NCBI GenBank assembly: GCA_030596265.1
Contig: JAUVKM010000008.1
Coordinates: 1-19,787, forward strand
Length of the DNA: 19,787 nucleotides
Reading direction: 5' to 3'
DNA from: Candidatus Cloacimonadota bacterium
GTDB lineage: Bacteria; Cloacimonadota; Cloacimonadia; Cloacimonadales; TCS61
Below are positions 7,778 through 15,893 of this stretch, piece after piece. The first letter of the stretch is position 1. Each line of letters opens with the position of its first letter. The position numbers were made by a program, and so were the translations under genes. Below the pieces are notes generated by a model that saw only the letters and a program-made list of their open reading frames with translations, searched no databases and was not told the DNA's origin.

Positions 7778-7901
7778 GCCTAACAAGCGTGTCGGCTGTA
7801 GGGCTGGTCGGTGCTTTTTGCCTGAACCTTACGGTTCAGGGTTTAGCTGTGTGTCCGGGCTGAATCATTCTGATTCCGCCGCACACGCAAAACATTACAA
7901 G
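7778..7901 (-). repeat. attC-like recombination site 5 (long type)
   Basis: Left box GCCTAAC 7778-7784, right box ATTACAAG from 7894. Arms GCGTGTCGGC and GCCGCACACGC pair with an unpaired C at 7882. Apical mini-hairpins CCTGAACC/GGTTCAGG (7821-7840, TTAC loop) and GAATCA/TGATTC (7862-7876). The outer boxes do not match each other because they come from different cassettes. Confidence 0.9.
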
Positions 7902-7926
7902 CAACTAAAAGAGAGGAGAGAAATAA

Positions 7927-7941
7927 ATGAAAGAACCATAA
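7927..7941 (+). CDS. 4-codon leader ORF, MKEP-stop
   Basis: ATG AAA GAA CCA TAA with AGGAG 8 bases upstream (7914-7918), 26 bases after attC site 5 and 186 bases before the next start codon. A near twin (MKDP-stop) is at the same place in cassette F. It could be a leader peptide or a translation-entry mini-gene. The recurrence is the main evidence, since so short an ORF alone would mean nothing. Confidence 0.5.
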   Translation: MKEP

Positions 7942-8127
7942 TATAACTTCAAGTAAATTGTAAGACAATGTAACCCGTAATTCAAATAATAAATATTGAA
8001 ATATCAATAATCAAACTTGTCAGTTTTTTTCTGACAATAAACTGTTAATCTTATCCATTTGAAAAATATCTTGTAGTATTTTACCCTTTGTATAATAAGA
8101 ACAAAGTAAATTTATCTTGGAGGAAAG
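7942..8127 (+). promoter_or_regulatory. Untranslated leader of the large surface-protein gene (cassette E)
   Basis: Holds a perfect 7-bp inverted repeat TTGTCAG/CTGACAA around seven T residues (8017-8037), and a hairpin TTTACCCTTTGT/ACAAAGTAAA (8080-8110, two bulged C) just before the GGAGG ribosome binding site at 8119. A TATAAT-like box sits at 8091-8096; a TTTG at 8058-8061 with TACCCTTTG 20 bases on is also close to the Bacteroidota promoter pattern. Which, if either, is the promoter is unclear. GTAACCC (about 7969) and the TTGTCAG repeat recur in cassette F. Confidence 0.4.
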
Positions 8128-10824
8128 ATGAAAAAATTTATATTTTGTATCATGTTGTTTGTAAGTCTTACACTAAGTTTATTTGGAACTGAGATTTTTG
8201 TTGATGGTAACAACATACAAGGACCGTGGCTTGGAACAGAATTAAATCCTTATCAATATATTCATGTTGCAATTACTAATTCTAATGATGGTGACGTAAT
8301 AACAGTACATGAAGGAGAATATGTTGAGAATTTAGAAATTGAGAATAAAAGTCTAACTCTTAGAAATGCAAATTGGGAATCAGGTAATTGGAATCCGGAA
8401 GATTTCATTATTAATGGTGATTATAATGGACATGTAATAGAAATATATAATGTAGATATTGTCATAATTCAAGGTTTCACAATAAAAAATAGTGGAACTA
8501 GTTATACAAGTAGTCCTTACCCACATACAGGGATATATGACTCAGGAGTATATGCTCATGGTTCAGATATAATAGAAATTCAACATAATAAGTTTACTAA
8601 CAATTATTGTGGTGTATATATGAATGGAATTATGAATAATGCGGAGATATCATCCAATACATTTGATGATTTGTTATTGAAATACATTTTTTGGCATGGT
8701 TCTGAATATTTATATACAGATCTAATAATTGAGAATAATTATTTTTCTAAGCAAAGCACAATTGGAGTTAATGATCCCATAGATTGCTGGTATAATAATA
8801 TTGAAATTCTCAATAATGAATTCTCTATTCACATAAGTCAGTTAATTGATGTTCGGTTTACAGACCTAACTACTATAAATAAAAATAATTTCAATATTTC
8901 TGGATCTAGTAGTGTTTTACGAACAACAAAAACTGATTTAATAATGAATAATAATAACATTATTTATGGAGAAGGTGCAACAGGTACTGTTATACAACTT
9001 TGGACAGATATCCCTAAAACAGCATATTTCACTGAAAACCTTATCGTTGGAGGTACAACAGGATTTTGGTTTGAAGATAGGGTATCTACTAATGCATCTA
9101 CTCAAGGTTTCTTTAGGAATAATACTATTTTATCTTGCGGAACTGCATTTTATTTTGAGCATACAAATATAAGTGGAGCTAATGGTATAACGGAATTCAA
9201 AAATAACATTGTTTGGGATGTTAACAATTCCTTCTATTTTGAAGGTGAGTTAGACACTCCAATAACTATTGAATACTCTTGTATTGAAGGTGGTGTTCCT
9301 AATGATCCATCTATTATTAATGGTGTTGGTAATATTGATATTAACCCAGATTTAACTCTAGATTATCACCTATCCGAAGATAGTGTATTGTTAATTGATG
9401 CTGCCGATCCAGATACAGACGGTGATGGTAATGATTGGGAAATTGATGAGGATGACAGAGATATTGATGGATCACGAAAAGATATGGGTTGTTACCCTTA
9501 TCTTCATGAATTCGACACAAAACACTTCTCACCAGGTTGGCAATGGCCATCTTTTCCTGTCTTAACTCAACAATTTCTCTATACAGGTTCATATGAACCA
9601 TTAGAAGATGAAATGTATGAACAGGCTTATAATGAAAATGGTTATAATGGATTTTTACAAGTCCCATTTACCGGTGAACTTTCAATAAATGGATTCAACA
9701 AAATTGAAGGAAAAAGAGAATTCTTAATGGATATTCAATACATTGAGGAAAGTTTTGTTGATATCACCGGATTTGGCAATATGCTTTTCCGGCAAGAAGG
9801 ATACAAGATATTTGTTGGAGGGACTAACACAACTACATTGACAGTAGATGGCGATAGATTACCAGCTAATCACACAATAGATGGAGCATTGAATTCCGGC
9901 GAATACCATTGGTTAGGTTTCTGGATACCACGAACCCAGAATATGATCGAATCTTTTGGTGAGGGACCTGATGGTTTTTGGCAATATGTGAAAAAAGTAA
10001 AATCAGAAGACTGGTTCTATTCTCCGGCTATTAACCCAAGAGGTGGTGATCCTACATATCCGGTTGCAATATCAGCAGAAGGTTTAACTTTGGAGTATGG
10101 GAAAACATATCTGGTTTTATTCAATGAGACGGTAGAGGGTTTTCATTGGACTGATACCAGTATAACCGTAGAAACTGAGAAAAAAGCCGAACCAGAAAGT
10201 TTTACTTATACAGAAAAAGCTGATTATGAAGCTATAGACGTTTATAATATCCCTCCTAATGTAACAGAGATCGGAGTTTTTGAAGATGATATATGTGTGG
10301 GCGCAGTTGTTGTTGAAGATACTTGTGCTCAAATTCTTGTTTATTCCGATAATGCTAATCGTGATCCTATTCCTTTCACCTTCGAGTTTGTAGCCGGAAG
10401 AGGATTCTCAACTTCAGTTAAAGATTACCAAGTATTAGATTGGGAAACAGGAAAATTTGAATCCAGATCAATTTTCTCCGGTCGGCAGGAATATTCAATA
10501 TTAAGATTTGGAGATGAAGATGAACCGGAAGATAATACTCTTTTAACTCCACAGCTTCATGGGAATTATCCTAATCCGTTTAACCCAACTACAACAATAG
10601 AGTTTTCATTAGTTCAAACATCCCAGTTTGTAACTTTGGAAATCTTCAATATCAAAGGACAGAAGGTTAAGACCCTTTACAAAGGTATTGCAGAAGAGGG
10701 AAAACATTCTGTGACCTGGGAAGGAAAAGATACAAACGGGAAATCAGTTAGTACAGGTATCTATTTCTATAAACTTAAAACCGGTAAAAAAGAGATCAGC
10801 AGGAAAATGCTGCTTTTGAAGTAA
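8128..10824 (+). CDS. Large secreted beta-helix protein with shared GW(N/Q)W module and C-terminal sorting domain
   Basis: 898 aa, ATG with GGAGG 4 bases upstream. Residues 1-20 are a signal peptide (MKKFIFCIMLFVSLTLSLFG). Residues about 21-440 form a right-handed parallel beta-helix of NosD/pectate-lyase type: AITNSNDGDVITVHEGEY, then many NN.F/I..N turns (IEIQHNKFTNNYCG, IENNYFSK, IINGDYNG). Residues 440-465 end in IDGSRKDMGCYPY, like a choice-of-anchor segment. From G470-W-Q-W-P-S to about residue 800 runs a module also present in the protein at 13673 (VKSEDWFYSP at 624-633, LEYGKTYLVLF, PESFTYTEKADYEAIDV, IGVFEDDICVGAVVV). Residues about 812-898 are the sorting domain (GNYPNPFNPTTTIEFS, IFNIKGQKVKTL, tail MLLLK). 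Likely surface-bound or secreted; possible polysaccharide contact is inferred from the beta-helix only. Confidence 0.85.
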   Translation: MKKFIFCIMLFVSLTLSLFGTEIFVDGNNIQGPWLGTELNPYQYIHVAITNSNDGDVITVHEGEYVENLEIENKSLTLRNANWESGNWNPEDFIINGDYNGHVIEIYNVDIVIIQGFTIKNSGTSYTSSPYPHTGIYDSGVYAHGSDIIEIQHNKFTNNYCGVYMNGIMNNAEISSNTFDDLLLKYIFWHGSEYLYTDLIIENNYFSKQSTIGVNDPIDCWYNNIEILNNEFSIHISQLIDVRFTDLTTINKNNFNISGSSSVLRTTKTDLIMNNNNIIYGEGATGTVIQLWTDIPKTAYFTENLIVGGTTGFWFEDRVSTNASTQGFFRNNTILSCGTAFYFEHTNISGANGITEFKNNIVWDVNNSFYFEGELDTPITIEYSCIEGGVPNDPSIINGVGNIDINPDLTLDYHLSEDSVLLIDAADPDTDGDGNDWEIDEDDRDIDGSRKDMGCYPYLHEFDTKHFSPGWQWPSFPVLTQQFLYTGSYEPLEDEMYEQAYNENGYNGFLQVPFTGELSINGFNKIEGKREFLMDIQYIEESFVDITGFGNMLFRQEGYKIFVGGTNTTTLTVDGDRLPANHTIDGALNSGEYHWLGFWIPRTQNMIESFGEGPDGFWQYVKKVKSEDWFYSPAINPRGGDPTYPVAISAEGLTLEYGKTYLVLFNETVEGFHWTDTSITVETEKKAEPESFTYTEKADYEAIDVYNIPPNVTEIGVFEDDICVGAVVVEDTCAQILVYSDNANRDPIPFTFEFVAGRGFSTSVKDYQVLDWETGKFESRSIFSGRQEYSILRFGDEDEPEDNTLLTPQLHGNYPNPFNPTTTIEFSLVQTSQFVTLEIFNIKGQKVKTLYKGIAEEGKHSVTWEGKDTNGKSVSTGIYFYKLKTGKKEISRKMLLLK

Positions 10825-10844
10825 TCTAAATTATTCGCTCTTAG

Positions 10845-10869
10845 CCCCTCTCTTGGCTTAAGAGAGGGG
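10845..10869. terminator. Hairpin of a dispersed repeat, possible terminator
   Basis: CCCCTCTCTT (10845-10854) and AAGAGAGGGG (10860-10869) form a perfect 10-bp stem with a 5-base loop, 20 bases after the stop codon at 10824. It is followed by TTTGGGGTGAG rather than a T-run. Similar C-rich/G-rich hairpins are, as I recall, scattered after genes in many FCB genomes. Confidence 0.5.
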
Positions 10870-10904
10870 TTTGGGGTGAGTTCGAGGAAATTATAAGATC
10901 AAGT

Positions 10905-10937
10905 CCCCCTTTGGAAGGGGGATACAGGGGGTTTCTT
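10905..10937. repeat. G/C-run hairpin repeat
   Basis: CCCCCTT (10905-10911) pairs with AAGGGGG (10915-10921), followed by ATACAGGGGGTTTCTT. The second G-run (10927-10931) could compete for the same C-run. It looks like part of the same dispersed intergenic element as the hairpin at 10845. Nothing else recognisable lies in the rest of this spacer apart from the TTGTTCG-rich stretch at 10955-11028. Confidence 0.5.
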
Positions 10938-11050
10938 GAAATTCAATAAATTTATTCTTTTGTTCGTTCTTGTTAGAAGAAGTTGTCGTTTTGCTCCGCA
11001 AAGCCAACAATAATTGTTCGTTGCTAAAGCTAAATTAGTCTGAGGAAATT

Positions 11051-13321
11051 ATGAAAATAAAACTATTTATATTATTCGTGCTAATTTGTGTGAATTCGTG
11101 GTTACACTCCACTACATGGTACATCAAACAAGACGGCACCGGCAACTTCACCACTATCCAAGAAGGGATAATCGCTGCAACTAATTCTGATACTATCCTT
11201 GTCTATCCCGCCACATATTATGAGAACATTGATTACCTTGAGAAATCGCTAACGATAGCCTCTTTATATATCATTACTCCAGAAGACTCACTTATCAACC
11301 AAACTATTATAGATGGGAATCAGGAATTCAGGTGTGTGACAATTGATGATTGTGATGATGTTTCTTTGATTGGATTTACAATTCAGAATGGTTTAGCATA
11401 TGTTGGTCTCTCGCAAGGTCAATATGGTGGAGGTATTTATCTAAGAGATACATCATATAGCTTAATCAGTCATTGTAAAATAAAGTATAATAAAGCCTAT
11501 TCTGGTGGTGGACTACATATTAACCATGGAAATACTATACTCGAAAATAATACGATTTCAAATAATTGGGGAGTTAGATTTGGAGGTGGTATTAGCATTT
11601 ATGGTTACGATACTAATATCCAATTTAGCGAAACCAATTTAAACAATATTTATTTTAACTATTCAAGCACAGGATCTGATATAGGTATTACTGAAATTGT
11701 ACCACCTTTAGTTATAAATGTTGATACGCTTACAGTCTCGGAACCTGATTATTTTTTCATTATTCCAACATTTAAATATACTTTTTATGGTTTAAATGCA
11801 AAAATTGAGCAAATTGACCAAGATTTATTTGTATCTCCTGATGGAAATAATAATAATAGTGGTCTAACACCTGAGGAGCCGTTAAAGACTATTAGTTGGG
11901 CACAAACGCTTATTAAACGAAACGATGAAAATCCGAATACAATTCACCTTGCTCCAGGAATTTTCTCTCCTTCCTTGAATGACCAAAGATATCCTCTCAA
12001 TGTGAAACATGGAGTCACTTATCAAGGTTTTTCATCTGAAGAAACAATTCTTGATGCAGAAGGACAATCCCCTATTTTTAGAATATTTTCACTGGAGGAT
12101 ATGTTTATTTCTTTATTGTTAAATAATCTTAAACTAACTAACGGACATGGACTACCATTGACTACAGTAGGCGCAATTGATCTTTATCAACAAGCAAATT
12201 TAGTTATGAACAATGTAATTATTGAAAACTGCTTTGGTGAGACAGGAAGTGCGATTCGGTCAAGTGATGGCTTTTATAGTTTTAATAACATTATAGCAAA
12301 AAACAACTCAGGTGGTCACGCAATATCATTAACTGCAAATCATCAAAATCAGAATCCTGTTTTAGATGTAGAAATTATAAATGGAATTATCAAGAATAAT
12401 GATCCCGGACAGGGTCAGGACAATGGGAGTGGCGGTGGATTGATTTTATATGGTCATTCTAATATCTCTGGAGATTTTAATGCAAAGTTAATTAATTGTG
12501 AAATCAGAGGAAATGATAATAATTTCTATAATCCGCAAACCGGTCTGGGTGGTGCGGTTGGTTTATATATAGGTGATAATCTGAATGCTGATATCGTAAA
12601 TTGTACTTTAGGAGATAATTCGCTGACTTATGATACAGGTTGCGTAATTTCTGTATTAGGTGCTGAATTAAATTTGTATAATAGTATTCTATATAATAAT
12701 GATGGATATTCTTTTATCATCTGGAACGAAGAAGAAGTTAATATTTCACATTCTCTTATAGAAAGTGGAGATAGTAATGTTTTTTATTACAGTACAGGAG
12801 CGATTAACTGGCATGAAGGAAACCTGGACGAAGATCCACTTTGGACAGGAACAGGTGATTATCCTTACTATCTGCAAAACACTTCTCCCTGCATAGAAGC
12901 AGGTACATTAGATTTTCCAACAAGTATTGTTTTACCAGAATTTGATCTTGCAGGAAATCCAAGAATTTATGGTGAAACAATAGATATGGGTGCTTATGAG
13001 TGGCAAGGTGTAGAAGTTGAGGAAGATGAAACTGTACCAATCACTCAAACGGAAATATTCAATTATCCTAATCCGTTTAATCCTTCCACAACTATTAAAC
13101 TTGATCTGGCAGAATCAGGTAAAATTGAACTGGCAATTTATAATATTAAAGGACAAAAAGTAAAAACCTTGATGGATGCTTATTCCTGCAAAGGTAATTT
13201 TGAGATTATCTGGCGAGGAACTGACGATAATAAAAGATCAGTAGCCAGTGGAAATTATTTTATAAAACTTATAGTGAATGGAAAAGAAAAGTCTGTGAGT
13301 AAATGTGTATTGTTGAAATAA
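11051..13321 (+). CDS. Secreted beta-helix protein with choice-of-anchor-like segment and sorting domain
   Basis: 756 aa; ATG preceded by GAGG. Signal peptide about residues 1-20. Beta-helix domain 1 begins with WYIKQDGTGNFTTIQEGI and TILVYPATYYENI (pectinesterase/pectate-lyase-like opening) and carries GGG(I/L) turns (QYGGGIYLRD, SGGGLHINHG, FGGGISIYG). A second helix of DUF1565 type starts at about D258 (DLFVSPDGNNNNSGLTPEEP, LKTISWAQTLI, IHLAPGIFSP). Residues about 610-654 (SPCIEAGT ... EFDLAGNPRIYG ... IDMGAYEW) match the choice-of-anchor Q pattern. Residues 671-756 are the sorting domain (NYPNPFNPSTTIKLDL, IYNIKGQKVKTL), here ending GNYFIKL...CVLLK. It is a paralogue of the protein at 15894 with the same domain order. 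Second gene of cassette E, separated from the first by 226 bases with repeats. Probably an exported adhesin or polysaccharide-binding protein; no catalytic residues are assigned. Confidence 0.85.
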   Translation: MKIKLFILFVLICVNSWLHSTTWYIKQDGTGNFTTIQEGIIAATNSDTILVYPATYYENIDYLEKSLTIASLYIITPEDSLINQTIIDGNQEFRCVTIDDCDDVSLIGFTIQNGLAYVGLSQGQYGGGIYLRDTSYSLISHCKIKYNKAYSGGGLHINHGNTILENNTISNNWGVRFGGGISIYGYDTNIQFSETNLNNIYFNYSSTGSDIGITEIVPPLVINVDTLTVSEPDYFFIIPTFKYTFYGLNAKIEQIDQDLFVSPDGNNNNSGLTPEEPLKTISWAQTLIKRNDENPNTIHLAPGIFSPSLNDQRYPLNVKHGVTYQGFSSEETILDAEGQSPIFRIFSLEDMFISLLLNNLKLTNGHGLPLTTVGAIDLYQQANLVMNNVIIENCFGETGSAIRSSDGFYSFNNIIAKNNSGGHAISLTANHQNQNPVLDVEIINGIIKNNDPGQGQDNGSGGGLILYGHSNISGDFNAKLINCEIRGNDNNFYNPQTGLGGAVGLYIGDNLNADIVNCTLGDNSLTYDTGCVISVLGAELNLYNSILYNNDGYSFIIWNEEEVNISHSLIESGDSNVFYYSTGAINWHEGNLDEDPLWTGTGDYPYYLQNTSPCIEAGTLDFPTSIVLPEFDLAGNPRIYGETIDMGAYEWQGVEVEEDETVPITQTEIFNYPNPFNPSTTIKLDLAESGKIELAIYNIKGQKVKTLMDAYSCKGNFEIIWRGTDDNKRSVASGNYFIKLIVNGKEKSVSKCVLLK

Positions 13322-13358
13322 AGTTAGAAGTTTTCCTTTCTTTCTTAAAAAAAATTGC

Positions 13359-13429
13359 TTGTAACAAACGTGTCAGTGCTCCGAGTGAAAGAAAATATGG
13401 GAGAACACCGCACACGCGAAACATTATGC
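13359..13429 (-). repeat. attC-like recombination site 6 (short type)
   Basis: Left box TTGTAAC 13359-13365, right box ATTATGC 13423-13429. Arms CGTGTCAGTG and CACCGCACACG pair with a mismatch and an unpaired C at 13411, 12 bases before the right box. The inner part is less regular than in other sites. Confidence 0.85.
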
Positions 13430-13458
13430 ACCATAAAAATTTGGAAGGAGGAAAAGAA

Positions 13459-13473
13459 ATGAAAGATCCATAA
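13459..13473 (+). CDS. 4-codon leader ORF, MKDP-stop
   Basis: ATG AAA GAT CCA TAA preceded by a full AAGGAGG (13445-13451) at 7-base spacing, 29 bases after attC site 6 and 199 bases before the next gene. Counterpart of the MKEP-stop ORF in cassette E. The strength of the ribosome binding site in front of so short an ORF is unusual. Confidence 0.5.
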   Translation: MKDP

Positions 13474-13672
13474 AATGAATTTATTCTAATGCAACGTACT
13501 GTAACCCAAAATATGAAAAATTAATTGTAATGAAACCAGTTATTCAAAAAAAATCAAAACTAATTTGTCAGATTTATTCTGATATTAAAATGCTAATTCC
13601 TCTCATTAGAAAAAATAACTTGTAAAAATCATAAGCAATTTCTAATGAGAATCAAATGAAAAGGAGTTTTTT
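13474..13672 (+). promoter_or_regulatory. Untranslated leader of the amidotransferase-like gene (cassette F)
   Basis: Contains CTGTAACCC (about 13499), TTGTCAG...CTGATA (13565-13584, the weaker twin of the repeat at 8017), and a perfect 12-bp inverted repeat TCTCATTAGAAA (13601-13612) / TTTCTAATGAGA (13639-13650) with a 26-base loop, ending 10 bases before AAGGAG at 13661. The last repeat could be an operator or a hairpin that masks or frees the ribosome binding site. No convincing promoter box was picked. Confidence 0.4.
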
Positions 13673-15820
13673 ATGTTTTCTAAAAACATTAAGTCGATAC
13701 TGATAGTAGCAATGTTACTCGTGATGATTTTAGGTTCTGTTGTTTTATTTGCAGATTGCCGAATGATGGCTATGAGTGCTCATATGGGATATGATTTAAC
13801 AGATGTAGAATACTATGTTCACAATTACCTTGAGGAATTACAAGATCAAGGTGGTTCTGGTAATAACCATCCTTATTACAATGATGATGGGTGGAGTCTT
13901 GCATATTACTTAAAAGGTGATATGTTAATTGATTACATTTACAGAGATGATGAAGAAGCATACGATCCTCCTGGTAATGAAAATTCTTTTGATGACGAGC
14001 AGATAATAGTTGAAGATGCAAATGCTCAGGTAATTTTAGGTCATGTAAGACGCTCAACAAATGTTGTGGGAATAGACAATCCACATCCTTTTATCTTCTA
14101 TACAACAAATGCAGATTACTCATTTATGCACAATGGTAGTGTAGATTCATTGTATATTAAGGGACTGATAACTACTTTATGCCCAACCTGGCTAGATGAT
14201 CATCCAATAACTTACTATGAACCATATCCACATCATATTGATTCCGAATATTTGTTTTCGTGGTTAATGTTAAACATCCATCTTAATGATTATAACATTT
14301 TTGATGGTCTTATTGATGCCATTAAAGGTATGGGACCATTAAACGGTAAAGATAGAACATTCATTTTAACAGATGGTATCGACCTTTATTGTTATAAAAA
14401 CAGCACTGACACATTTACTGATCATAATCTATACTACTCTTGGAGAACTCCAATAACTGGTCATCCATTTTGGGCTGTTATGAGTTTATTTCCAGATGAG
14501 CCTGGTGTGCAAACTACAGCAATGGTTAATGATGAGTTATTGTATTTATCTCCAACCAAACAAAAAGTATCAATCAGAAATTGCAGCAATCAAAATGATG
14601 AAATACAGCACAATCGTACACTTTATGCAGGATGGAATTGGGAAAGTTATCCAATTTTTCCAACTACAACCAATAATGGTGCTGATATACTTGATTACTT
14701 AGAAACACACGGAGAAATAACGGAGGTTGAAGGTTCTATTATTGATAATCCTATCTTTACCGGTGAAGACTGGATTCCCTCATATTTCCAATTTGACGAT
14801 AAATCGTTGTATAAGCTTAATATGACAACATATACAAATCCCGTCCATTATAGTAATTGCTTCAATACAATTGGAGAAATGCGAGAATCCAGTGAACCAA
14901 TCTTAGAAAATATTCAAGGTTATCAATATTACTGGGTTGGATATGACTTGATGCCTTCACAGCGAATTGATGATGCTTTTGGTGATGAATGGTCAAATGT
15001 ACGTTCAGTTAAAGCAGAGGATTGGAGTTACAGTCGTCAAGAAAGAGGACGACCTGAACCTGAAATACCTTGCTGGTCAGCAAAAGGGAAATATCTTGAA
15101 TTTGGAAAAGGATATATGGTCTCTTTTTTCCAAGACGTAACTTCCTTTAAGTGGGATTATCGTCACTACTTACCCGATGATATCCCTCATTCAACAAAAG
15201 CAGAAACATTTACTTTTGAAGAAAAGGCTGACTATCTATCAATTGACATTATTGATAATGGTAGCAGAGAAGAAATTCTTGAAATCGGAGCTTTTCAAGA
15301 TGGTGAATGTATTGGTGCAATTGGTGTAATTGAATTGCCATTACAATTGCAAGCCTTTGTCGATCCAAACGGAGGTGAAATTACATTTGAAGTTTATAAC
15401 GGATCAAGATCGTTACAACAAGTTAGCAATTATCAAATTATGGATTTAACTAGCGGTGAAATGCAGAAAGGTTTCATCTCTCCTGATATAGAATATGCAA
15501 TTGTAATGATGGGTGAGTTACTTGATATTGAAGAACCTCAAAATTATGCATTAAAACTTGATAATTATCCAAATCCTTTCAATCCTACAACAACAATCTC
15601 TTTCTCAATACCTGAATCGGGTAAAACAGAATTAAATATTTACAACACGAAAGGACAATGTGTTAAACAACTTGTTAGTGCTGAATTTACAGCAGGTAAA
15701 CATTCTGTTGTTTGGAACGGAAAAGATGAGAATGACAAATTAGTATCTTCTGGAATATACTTCTATAAGTTAACAACCAAGAATTCCGTAGTTGCTAAGC
15801 GAATGATAATGCTCAAATAA
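13673..15820 (+). CDS. Secreted class II glutamine amidotransferase-like protein with GWNW module and sorting domain
   Basis: 715 aa, AAGGAG 6 bases before the ATG. Residues 1-27 are a signal peptide (hydrophobic IVAMLLVMILGSVVLFA). It is followed at once by D28-C29-RMMAMSAH, like the CRxxxxS start of class II (Ntn-type) amidotransferases of the YafJ/EgtC group, where the N-terminal Cys is the nucleophile. Other family marks follow in order: NDDGWSLAYY (70-79), ILGHVRRST (121-129), HPF (138-140), the FMHNGS oxyanion-type motif (151-156) and D190-S-E192. Residues about 317-600 are the module shared with the protein at 8128 (LYAGWNWESYP, VKAEDWSYS, LEFGKGYMVSF, AETFTFEEKADYLSIDI, IGAFQDGECIGAIGV). 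Residues 631-715 are the sorting domain (NYPNPFNPTTTISFSI, tail MIMLK). Glutamine or amide hydrolysis outside the cytoplasm is inferred. D28 must be removed if the Cys is to be N-terminal. Confidence 0.8.
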   Translation: MFSKNIKSILIVAMLLVMILGSVVLFADCRMMAMSAHMGYDLTDVEYYVHNYLEELQDQGGSGNNHPYYNDDGWSLAYYLKGDMLIDYIYRDDEEAYDPPGNENSFDDEQIIVEDANAQVILGHVRRSTNVVGIDNPHPFIFYTTNADYSFMHNGSVDSLYIKGLITTLCPTWLDDHPITYYEPYPHHIDSEYLFSWLMLNIHLNDYNIFDGLIDAIKGMGPLNGKDRTFILTDGIDLYCYKNSTDTFTDHNLYYSWRTPITGHPFWAVMSLFPDEPGVQTTAMVNDELLYLSPTKQKVSIRNCSNQNDEIQHNRTLYAGWNWESYPIFPTTTNNGADILDYLETHGEITEVEGSIIDNPIFTGEDWIPSYFQFDDKSLYKLNMTTYTNPVHYSNCFNTIGEMRESSEPILENIQGYQYYWVGYDLMPSQRIDDAFGDEWSNVRSVKAEDWSYSRQERGRPEPEIPCWSAKGKYLEFGKGYMVSFFQDVTSFKWDYRHYLPDDIPHSTKAETFTFEEKADYLSIDIIDNGSREEILEIGAFQDGECIGAIGVIELPLQLQAFVDPNGGEITFEVYNGSRSLQQVSNYQIMDLTSGEMQKGFISPDIEYAIVMMGELLDIEEPQNYALKLDNYPNPFNPTTTISFSIPESGKTELNIYNTKGQCVKQLVSAEFTAGKHSVVWNGKDENDKLVSSGIYFYKLTTKNSVVAKRMIMLK

Positions 15821-15828
15821 ACCCAAAC

Positions 15829-15878
15829 GGAGCTGTAACCTGAGAATAATCAGGTTACAGCTCCTAATTTGGTTTTTT
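15829..15878 (+). terminator. Strong intrinsic terminator between the two genes of cassette F
   Basis: GGAGCTGTAACCTGA (15829-15843) and its exact reverse complement (15850-15864) form a perfect 15-bp stem with a 6-base GAATAA loop. TAATTTGG and TTTTTT (15873-15878) follow. It starts 8 bases after the stop codon at 15820. The T-run is about 8 bases from the stem, further than ideal. If active, it would uncouple the next gene, which starts only 16 bases later. Confidence 0.75.
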
Positions 15879-15893
15879 AACAAAGTAGGTAAA

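Larger units (their letters stand above)
6129..7783 (+). mobile_element. Gene cassette D (two lipoproteins)
   Basis: Between attC-like sites 4 and 5. The beginning TTAGGCACAAAAT (6187-6199) is the exact reverse complement, over 13 bases, of the end before the cut in site 5 (7771-7783). This is the longest exact end-to-end match in the array. Confidence 0.8.
7784..13364 (+). mobile_element. Gene cassette E (5.6 kb, two large surface proteins)
   Basis: Between attC-like sites 5 and 6. Ends TTACAAGCAA (7895-7904) and TTGCTTGTAA (13355-13364) are exact reverse complements over 10 bases, so the whole 5.6 kb behaves as one cassette. This is several times the usual cassette size. Confidence 0.75.

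Noticed and set aside
7647..7946. 99-aa + strand ORF overlapping the end of the propeller gene
   Set aside because: It is out of frame with the propeller gene, runs across attC site 5 and has no supporting ribosome binding site or domain; a shadow frame.
8058..8096. A firm promoter call at TTTG...TACCCTTTG or TATAAT
   Set aside because: Two overlapping candidates, neither with ideal spacing, and the TATAAT lies in the loop of a hairpin; kept only as a possibility in the leader entry.
13770..14084. 104-aa - strand ORF inside the amidotransferase-like gene
   Set aside because: His/Leu-rich composition typical of the antisense frame of an AT-rich gene; the + strand gene has clear domains.
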